From Daucus carota subsp. sativus (lineage: Eukaryota; Streptophyta; Magnoliopsida; Apiales; Apiaceae): a stretch of DNA of 64,000 nt. Shown here one piece after another: positions 57,586 through 64,000 of this stretch. Under the pieces are notes generated by a model, which was given only the letters and a program-made list of their open reading frames with translations, had not been told where the DNA came from and did no database searches. Within the stretch, counting starts at the first letter, position 1. Each line of letters opens with the position of its first letter. Both the position numbers and the translations under genes were made by a program. The stretch covers positions 52,696,380 to 52,760,379 of the forward strand of contig NC_030383.2 of NCBI RefSeq assembly GCF_001625215.2, written 5' to 3'.

Positions 57586-58929
57586 CTAGTTGTCTCTCTT
57601 GATTAAGGTAATTTTGTCTATCAAGGACTTGCTCTCCAGTCCCTTGGTATAAAAGCTGTCCAGATGTTCTTGTAGAGTGAAATCCCTGTACACCGGAGGG
57701 TTTTCCGGCGTCAGCAACTCCGGCAGAGGGCCGTAGTATTTACCACCCTCTGCTGATTCTTTCCAAGCGGAATTGGATAGATTCATAAACATCACAATTG
57801 AGATCCTTGATTCCCTGTTGGAGTTTGCCAATACCCTGTGCTCTACACTTTTGTACTCCCCGTTAGACACAATCTACAGCCAAACAAAATCCATCATCAC
57901 ACAACTTAAAATTGTCATCCCAAAAATTTAAAAAATTAATAATTTAGGTATAAACGTTGTTTTATACTCCTATTCGTTATTTAGAAGAAAAAAAAATAAA
58001 GATTTATTTTAGAAAAAAATACAGTTTCATGTAAAACAAAATTCCAAAAAATTAGTTTAGCCAAACCGACACTAAGTTACCTGAAGCATGTCTCCTATGT
58101 TGATAATCAAGCCTCCATGCAAAGGCTTGACATCAACCCACTCCTCCCCATGCTTAACCTGCAACCCCTGGATCTGATTCTGCAACAACACTGTAATCAT
58201 GGTTGGATCAGTATGAGACGTAATCCCCATGGTCAGATCAGGCTGGGGACAATATGGATAAATATGTCCGACAAAGACTCTTGTTCCACAAAAATCCAAG
58301 TCCTTAAACTTTCCACTCTCCAACCCTAATCCTAAACCCAACAACTCCAACACTGCCTCTCCAACCTCTTTGGCGTGCTTGTCCCATTGCACCACCTCTC
58401 TCCTGCAAACCTCCGGTATTTCCTCCTCCGGTGTGGCTTCGGGAGCCATCCACACCTGCAGCGAGTCGTGCCAGCTGGCAGCCTTGGATCGGTATAAATC
58501 ATTATTACTAGCATACATGACTCCACGTCCCTCTTCTCTCCTGTAGAACTTGGCCTTAACTTCACTTGGCTGCTCGTGAAATGTTTTCACTGCTGTGATG
58601 GTTTCTTCCAGGACGGATACGGGGGATCCGTGGTTGATTACCTGGAAGAAGCCCCAGGTTTTCGCAGCTTGGTGGATTTGTTCAACGATTTTTGGTTTGT
58701 GATCATCGGAGTGTAGTTGAGAGAGATCGATGACTGGGATTGAAAGAGTGGACTTTGAAGATGATTTTGCCAGGTTTTCCGCAGGGTGGATGAAAAAGGA
58801 GGGAATAGTAGTGACACCGGAATCAGAGAGACCTTTAACACCGGCCTTGGTTTCATCGAAATCTCTTATGCTCTTCATGCGTTGCTCTTGAAGATCAGTG
58901 CTAGGGGTTGCGGTAGTAGTTGGAGCCAT
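57586..58929 (-). CDS. 2-oxoglutarate/Fe(II) dioxygenase, ACC-oxidase-homolog type
   Basis: Exon 1 is 58929-58081, exon 2 is 57873-57586; GT-AG, phase 0; 378 aa. The N-terminal DIOX_N domain (SIPVIDLSQL ... TWGFFQVINHG) is followed by the jelly-roll core. Iron ligands are H239 and D241 (SHTDPTMITVLLQ) and H295 (SVEHRVLAN). The 2-oxoglutarate-binding R306-x-S308 lies in ESRISIV. Overall it resembles the plant '1-aminocyclopropane-1-carboxylate oxidase homolog' (DOXC) group, whose members act in specialised metabolism; the name does not imply ethylene synthesis. Substrate unknown. The start MAPTTTATPSTDLQEQRMKS at 58929 fits the family length. No lesions. Confidence 0.92.
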
Positions 58930-59023
58930 TGATGATTTTTGTTCACAATTTTTTTAACAAGTGTTCAAGTTGCACATACAACGTACAAATGAAATGCAGA
59001 TATTATCAAATCCAACGGCATGG

Positions 59024-59033
59024 TATATATATA
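59024..59033 (-). promoter_or_regulatory. Candidate TATA box of the dioxygenase gene
   Basis: Minus-strand TATATATATA, about 95-105 bp upstream of the ATG. Just upstream lies a 13-G homopolymer (59064-59076 on the plus strand). Confidence 0.55.
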
Positions 59034-59099
59034 GATGGGGGGTGTTGGTGTTGTGTGTGTGGTGGGGGGGGGGGGGTTTTGACACAGAGAACATGTACA

Positions 59100-59259
59100 A
59101 TGGCATAACTGACCACCACTACGGTCGGTTATAACTGTCAGACACGACCAATTTGCATAACTGACCACAATCAACGGTCGATTTTATCCTAATAATCGAC
59201 CGATATCCTTCGTAACCGACCATTTATGGTGGTCGATTTTGAATTTTTTCTTTGTAGTG
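59100..59259 (+). repeat. CACTA-type terminal fragment upstream of the dioxygenase
   Basis: Ends ...TTTCTTTGTAGTG (complement CACTACAAAGAAA) at 59259. It contains dispersed cggtcg/cgaccg and cataactgacca motifs in both orientations. About 170 bp upstream of the dioxygenase ATG. The matching other end was not found. Confidence 0.6.
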
Positions 59260-59261
59260 AG

Positions 59262-59420
59262 AGAAGTAAATAACTTAGCAAGATATTTGGAAATGAGCAG
59301 AAGTTCTGAGACAAAAGTTAGCGTTCTCAGTTTTTCAAAAGTACTTCTATATATTTATATCAACGGATCAAGAAGAGCAGAATCTGGAAGCAACTTGTAC
59401 TTCTCTTAGACAAACGGGTG
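59262..59420. repeat. Partial copy of the 'AAGTGCTT' MITE family
   Basis: Shares agaagtaaataactt, caaaagttagcgttctcag and acaaacgggtgc with 36058-36265. It begins right at the CACTA end, suggesting the CACTA element inserted into it. Confidence 0.55.
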
Positions 59421-59448
59421 CACTAAGCGCTATCTATGATTTATTGTT

Positions 59449-59592
59449 CTCAATCAAACTTTCATATTTATTTAATTATATCAAATATCTTGATAGTTAT
59501 TAAAAGAAATTAAAAAAGATTAATATTTAATTTATTATAATAAGTAAATGCGAACATTTATTCCAAGAAAAACAAAATCGAAAACCAGATAC
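59449..59592. repeat. Direct repeat, copy 1 (empty site for the 60982 hAT element)
   Basis: Contains ctcaatcaaactttcatatt uninterrupted, then atcttgatagttatta and gtaaatgcgaacatttattc. Copy 2 lies at 60965-60981 plus 61714-61860, split by the hAT element. Confidence 0.85.
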
Positions 59593-59774
59593 TTGTCATA
59601 AGTACGAACATTAACTCTGTCGGGACGTATGAACTCAAATTCATCAAGGGGTGTATTAGTGACTTCTCTCTCTAATTTCTTTGGATTGATTATCTGCAAA
59701 AATATCAATTTAAATCCATAAGATAACGGTCTATAACTATCCTTATTTGCAACAATCTTTATTTTTTTAATATT

Positions 59775-60056
59775 GTATAAACAGCCTTTAACTTAAAAAG
59801 TGCTTGAACTAAGCAAATAGATATTGTGGAAAGTGTTGCATGAATAATATATTTATTTGTATACAAATAAATCATATAAAAATTAATAACAAACATTATA
59901 AAAGAATAACCAATAAACATATATCATTAACAGTTAATTTATTGACCTTTTCAACCATCAATATCATATCAAGACTAAATTCGTCTCCCGTGTTTGGATA
60001 TGTCGACTTCCTTACAAAATCTTACTCTTATCAGCTAATCACCGCTATCGTCATTC
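59775..60056 (+). repeat. Inverted repeat, left arm
   Basis: Pairs with 62529-62837 in opposite orientation over about 280-310 bp. Shared blocks include catataaaaattaata, acagttaatttattga, catcaatatcat and cttactcttatcagc. Arms differ by substitutions and small indels. Confidence 0.85.
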
Positions 60057-60159
60057 TTGCTAGATGTAACTCAGGAGCGTTGAGGTGGCGCCTCTCACAG
60101 AACTCCGTTTTTTAATTTTCTAGAATTTCTGAATTATAAATATCAAAAATAGAAGTTGC

Positions 60160-60560
60160 CCTTTTTAGTTTTGTTATATTGGAAAAAAGCTCAAAACTAC
60201 CTTTTTTTAATTTCGAAATTATTGGAAGGAAGTTTCAATCACTAACGGATATATAGGAAGAAAATTTCAAAATTGCCTTTTCTCTGTTTCAAATTCTGAT
60301 TTGATATTTATTAAGGTTGGTAGTTTTTATTTTTGATATATTGAAAAAGGTAGTTTTGAAACTTTCTTCTAATATATCTGAAACTAAAAATGATAATTTT
60401 TATTTTTGATATTTTAAAATTAAATCATAGTTTGAAACTTTCTTCAAATAATTTTGATACTAAAAATGATAGGTAGAATTTTTTTGATATTTTGAAAAAG
60501 ATAGATCTGAAACCTGCTTCCAATATATCCGAAATTATAAAAGATAATTTTATATTTAAG
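60160..60560. repeat. Degenerate tandem repeat
   Basis: Imperfect units built of ttgatattttgaaaaag, tgaaactttcttc and atatatctgaaa, period roughly 90 bp, in varying states of decay. No coding potential. Confidence 0.55.
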
Positions 60561-60583
60561 TTAAAAGAACATCCTTATAGTCA

Positions 60584-60829
<246 letters not shown>

Positions 60830-60837
60830 TTAAGTAA

Positions 60838-60957
60838 ATAAACAGTACTTTTGAGGCAAAAATTAGCATTCTCAATTTTTCAAAGGTACTTCTATTTATT
60901 TACATAAATAGGTCGAGAATATCAGAATCTGGAAGCAACTTGTGCTTTGCACTGTTT
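60838..60957. repeat. Partial copy of the 'AAGTGCTT' MITE family
   Basis: Shares aaaaattagcattctcaa and aatctggaagcaacttgt with 59300-59400, as part of the larger direct duplication of 59262-59592. Confidence 0.6.
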
Positions 60958-60981
60958 ATCATATATTGTTCCCAATCAAAC

Positions 60982-61713
60982 TAGGAGTGTAAATGAGCCG
61001 AGCCGAGCCGAACTCTAGAGTGCTCATGTATCGTTTGTTAAAAAATTAGCGAACTCGAACTCGAGTTTGGATCGAGTCCAAAATATTGTTTGAGGGTCGA
61101 CTCATTAAGAAATAACTCTGTTCACGAATGGCTTGTGAACCGCTCACGAACATGTCTCACGAGCTTTTGCTCACGAACCGCTCATTAACTTACGCTAAGG
61201 AACATGTCTCACGAATTTTTGCTCAGCAACCGCTCATTAATTTTGTTCACGAGCTTGTTTAATAAACTTTGCTGACGAGCTAGTTTATGCTTATAAATTT
61301 ATTTACGAGCTTGTTTGTTATTTAATTTAATTAAAAAAATAAATTAAAATTCTAACAATATTTTAATTTATGCTCTAAGGAATCATAAATTCATAATAAA
61401 TCATCCATTAATAAAACTCCCACATCTACGAGCCAAGTTCACGAACTATGTTCACAGACCTAGTTCACGAACCATGTTCATGAGCTAGTTCACGAACTAC
61501 GCTCACGAGCCAAGTTCACGAACTCATAATTCGAACTTGTTCGCGAACTATCAAGTCGAACTCTACTGTGCTCAAGTTCAGCTCGTTTATAAAACGAATC
61601 TTAAAATTGTGTTCAAGATCGACTCGTTTATGAATCGAACCAAGCTCGAACCGAACTTTATTCGAACCGAACACCGATCGGTTATCGAGCGTATCAACTC
61701 ATTTACAACCCTA
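60982..61713. mobile_element. Non-autonomous hAT element (732 bp)
   Basis: Ends TAGGAGTGTAAATGAG and CTCATTTACAACCCTA are inverted. Target duplication aatcaaac (60974-60981) / aatcaacc (61714-61721), 7 of 8. The uninterrupted site exists at 59455. Subterminal regions are arrays of cgaac/gttcg, gagcc and tcacgaac motifs in inverted orientation. No transposase. Confidence 0.93.
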
Positions 61714-61860
61714 AATCAACCTTTCATATTTAATCATATTGAATATCTTGATAGTTATTAAAAAATATTAAAAAAGATTAATATTTATTATTATTTAATT
61801 TATTATAATAGGTAAATGCGAACATTTATTCCGGACAAATAAAATTGAAAACCAAATCAA

Positions 61861-62528
61861 AATGAATGGAAGGAAGGAAGGAGGAGTAATTTACATCCTG
61901 TACATAAAAATAAAATGGAACTACTAGACTAACTTCTAATTAATTTGAGCAAGTTGCCTACCTTAATACCTTCTAATTAACATTTAATTGATGTTCTAAT
62001 CTTGTAATGAAGCTTAAAAATAAAATGAATATATGAGTAAAAATTATTAATATATTTTAATAAGTTCGTGTTTTTTTATTTCAGTTTTAACTTATAATCA
62101 GAAATAAAATTATTAGAATAAATTTGGTTTTAAAATTTGCCATTTTGGTTGGGATCAATTTTATACCGTCCATCTTCTATCAATTTTAGTTCAAATTCAA
62201 TTTTTTGCTTATTCCTATATTCATCTTCGTATATGGACACAATTTAGACGTTATCTTATTCTTTGTCAATTTTGATTATGGATCAACTGGTTGTCAATCA
62301 ATCATCAATATATTTATATGAAGTAGAAGTATGGGTCGTTAGTGTGTGTGCCTTTCTGAGAGCTCTGTTCTATTTTTATGAAATTTTTGGATAAAAAAAT
62401 TATCAAAAATGAAAACTGTTTTTTTTAGTTTTGGAATTTTTTTAAAGCTTATTTGTCTTCTCCATCTAATATAATAATGAGTTACACTATGCTGAATGTT
62501 TATGCTAGATGTTTATGCTAGATGTTTT
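61861..62528. other. AT-rich DNA inside the inverted duplication
   Basis: No gene. A GGAA-rich run (gaatggaaggaaggaagga) near 61863. Confidence 0.4.
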
Positions 62529-62837
62529 GAATGGTGATAGAGAAGATTGGCTGATAAGAGTAAGAGTTCGTCGGATGTGGGAGTCGGCAAATCTAAACAC
62601 GGGAGAATAATACAGTCTTGACATGATATTGATGGATGAAAAGTTCAATAAATTAACTGTTAGGCATATATGTTTGTTCGTTATTCTTTTATAGTGTTTG
62701 TTTTGTTCATCGGACATGTTTGTTATTATTAATTTTTATATGATTTACTTTGTATACAGGAAAAGATTATTCATGCAATACTTCCATAATATCTGTTTGC
62801 TCGGTTCAAGCACCTTTTAAGTGAATGCTGTTTATAC
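62529..62837 (-). repeat. Inverted repeat, right arm
   Basis: Complement of 59775-60056. Minus-strand translation resembles the left arm (HYKRITNKHI; LTVNLL; SPVF), but the frames are short and are better explained by shared non-coding DNA. Confidence 0.85.
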
Positions 62838-63439
62838 TCAAAAAATTTAAGATTCACTACGCCATATATGGCCTATCGCAATGGTATGAACGCGAGTGTT
62901 GCAAAATTATGTTGCCTTAGAGTCACTAATCCATACCTACCGCAACGTTAACCATTCATGTCCATATGATGTTGCAATAGCCAAAATTATGTGTTGCATA
63001 GAGTATTACTAAAATAATTATTTGCAATATAACAATAAAATTTGCATAGAATAAAACTAAAATACTTTTCAATGATTTTTTTATCAAATATAATATATAA
63101 AACATGAAAAGACTTAATTTGAGAATGTAAAATTAATATTAATTTCATCTCTTCCAAATAATTAACTTTATTTAGAATAACAAAAATTTTAAATTAATTA
63201 ATTATTTATAATAAACTTACAAATAAACTGAATTAAAATTTTAAAAATATTAAAAATATTAAATACATAATGTGTTTGTAATTGTATATAATTAAGAAAT
63301 TGAAAATAAAATGAATTATTAAAATATAAAATAAACAAAAAAAATTGGGAGTTGCCGCGTGCTGAAAACACTGAGCGGCAAACTTCCCCCCTTGTTTCAT
63401 TTCGAGAGACAAAACCCTCTCACAGACACAAGTCGCACA

Positions 63440-63570
63440 GACAAAACACTCTCGCACACCTCCGCTCAAGCTCACCTCCACTCAAAAACCTCCGCTCAAA
63501 CTCACCTCTCCACCGCTCAAACTCACCTATCCGCTCAAAAACACCATCTTCGCTGCTTAAAGTCACCTCT
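63440..63570 (+). repeat. Short tandem repeat of CTCCGCTCAAACTCACCT type
   Basis: Five to six imperfect copies of (c)cgctcaa(a/g)ctcacct and cgctcaaaaac. The unit is translated in two open frames, but these are repeat-driven and not supported as genes. Confidence 0.65.
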
Positions 63571-63885
63571 AATTAGGTAAAATCGGGGTTTCAGGTTCAA
63601 CCGGGGCTTCGATTGAGAGCTTCTTCGCCGACAAAATTAGGGCTTCCGGTTCCTTTTACTTATTTTGAGTTTATTTTGCTTTTCACTGAGGTTATGTTCT
63701 TAATTTTGTGTATTTCTTTTCTAGGGCTAGGATTGAATTGGGTCTTTAGTGGAACTAGGGCTAGCTTCGATTTGCTTCGATTTAAGGTACAATCGCTATA
63801 ATCCTTTTCTTGTTCACTTTGAATGCATGCTTTATTTTTGATTTTATATATAAATGTATGTAGCTTTTGTGCTGTGATTTTATCT

Positions 63886-64000
63886 GTCTCTCTCCCTCTC
63901 CCTCTCTCACTCTCAATCTCTCCCTCTCTCTCTCTGTCTCCCTCCCTCTCTCTCTCTCTCCCCCTCCCCCTCTCTCCCTCTCTCACTCTCTCTCTCTCCC
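63886..64000. repeat. CT-rich microsatellite at the window edge
   Basis: Almost pure pyrimidine (ctctccctc variants) to the last base. The minus-strand Arg/Glu frame over it is an artefact. Confidence 0.9.

Larger units (their letters stand above)
62855..64000 (+). mobile_element. Left end of a CACTA element, running off the window
   Basis: Starts CACTACGCCATATATGGCC. Subterminal gttgca/tgcaac and cgcaa motifs follow to about 63010. From 63340 the DNA becomes GC-richer and looks like a transcribed leader. No transposase frame is reached before the window ends, and the right terminus is outside, so the extent is inferred. Confidence 0.6.

Noticed and set aside
59593..59695. Possible second exon downstream of the GAPDH fragment (after tttgcag, IINPKKLEREVT...)
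   Set aside because: It does not match GAPDH and no family was recognised; the acceptor-like site may be chance.
63352..63580. Two overlapping 73-74 codon plus-strand frames
   Set aside because: Both are driven by the same short tandem repeat and lack any domain.

Overview
The window is nuclear DNA from a flowering plant, most likely a eudicot. It has AT-rich intergenic sequence, GT-AG introns, plant-specific gene families (Agenet/DUF724, CYP735A, plant LRAT-like) and a dense mosaic of Ty1/copia, Ty3/gypsy, LINE, hAT, MULE, CACTA and MITE sequence. I could not name the species. No bacterial operon, CRISPR array, rRNA or tRNA gene was recognised.

Five cellular genes look intact. (1) A plant LRAT-domain protein, + strand, has two exons (6012-6105 and 14726-15399) split by an 8.6 kb intron that holds a young antisense Ty1/copia element (6828-12660). 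(2) A peroxisomal-type acyl-activating enzyme, - strand, has a single exon (17014-18672). (3) An eight-exon Agenet/DUF724 protein, - strand (23493-29071), keeps one open frame through every splice junction. (4) A five-exon CYP735A-type cytochrome P450 (cytokinin trans-hydroxylase family), + strand, spans 45252-49013. (5) A two-exon 2-oxoglutarate/Fe(II) dioxygenase of the ACC-oxidase-homolog type, - strand, spans 57586-58929.

The rest is mostly mobile DNA in different states of decay. 1-5.9 kb: hAT and LINE fragments and MITEs. 6.8-12.7 kb: a copia element with 569-bp LTRs differing at one base; it has gag, part of the protease and env-like reading frames but no integrase, reverse transcriptase or RNase H. 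19.4-20.8 kb: an internally deleted MULE with 83-bp TIRs and a target duplication. 29-37 kb: MITEs, a poly(A)-tailed retroposon with a 16-bp target duplication, and a relic of a second CYP735A-like locus. 38-42.5 kb: a nested stack in which a CACTA 3' end sits in a LINE and itself carries a hAT element and a MULE-type MITE. 50-57 kb: gypsy pol relic, CACTA fragments and a broken TTF/DUF4371 hAT transposase gene. 59-64 kb: an inverted duplication, a GAPDH exon fragment, a hAT element with an empty-site copy nearby, and the left end of a CACTA element.

The cellular genes do not form a pathway. What links the window is transposition history: several insertions can be proven internally because an uninterrupted paralogous target lies in the same window. 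I found no convincing wholly new biological system. The most interesting material is the pol-less copia element, the three ~730-790 bp hAT elements with related termini, the MULE/MITE pair with shared ends, and the CYP735A relic.
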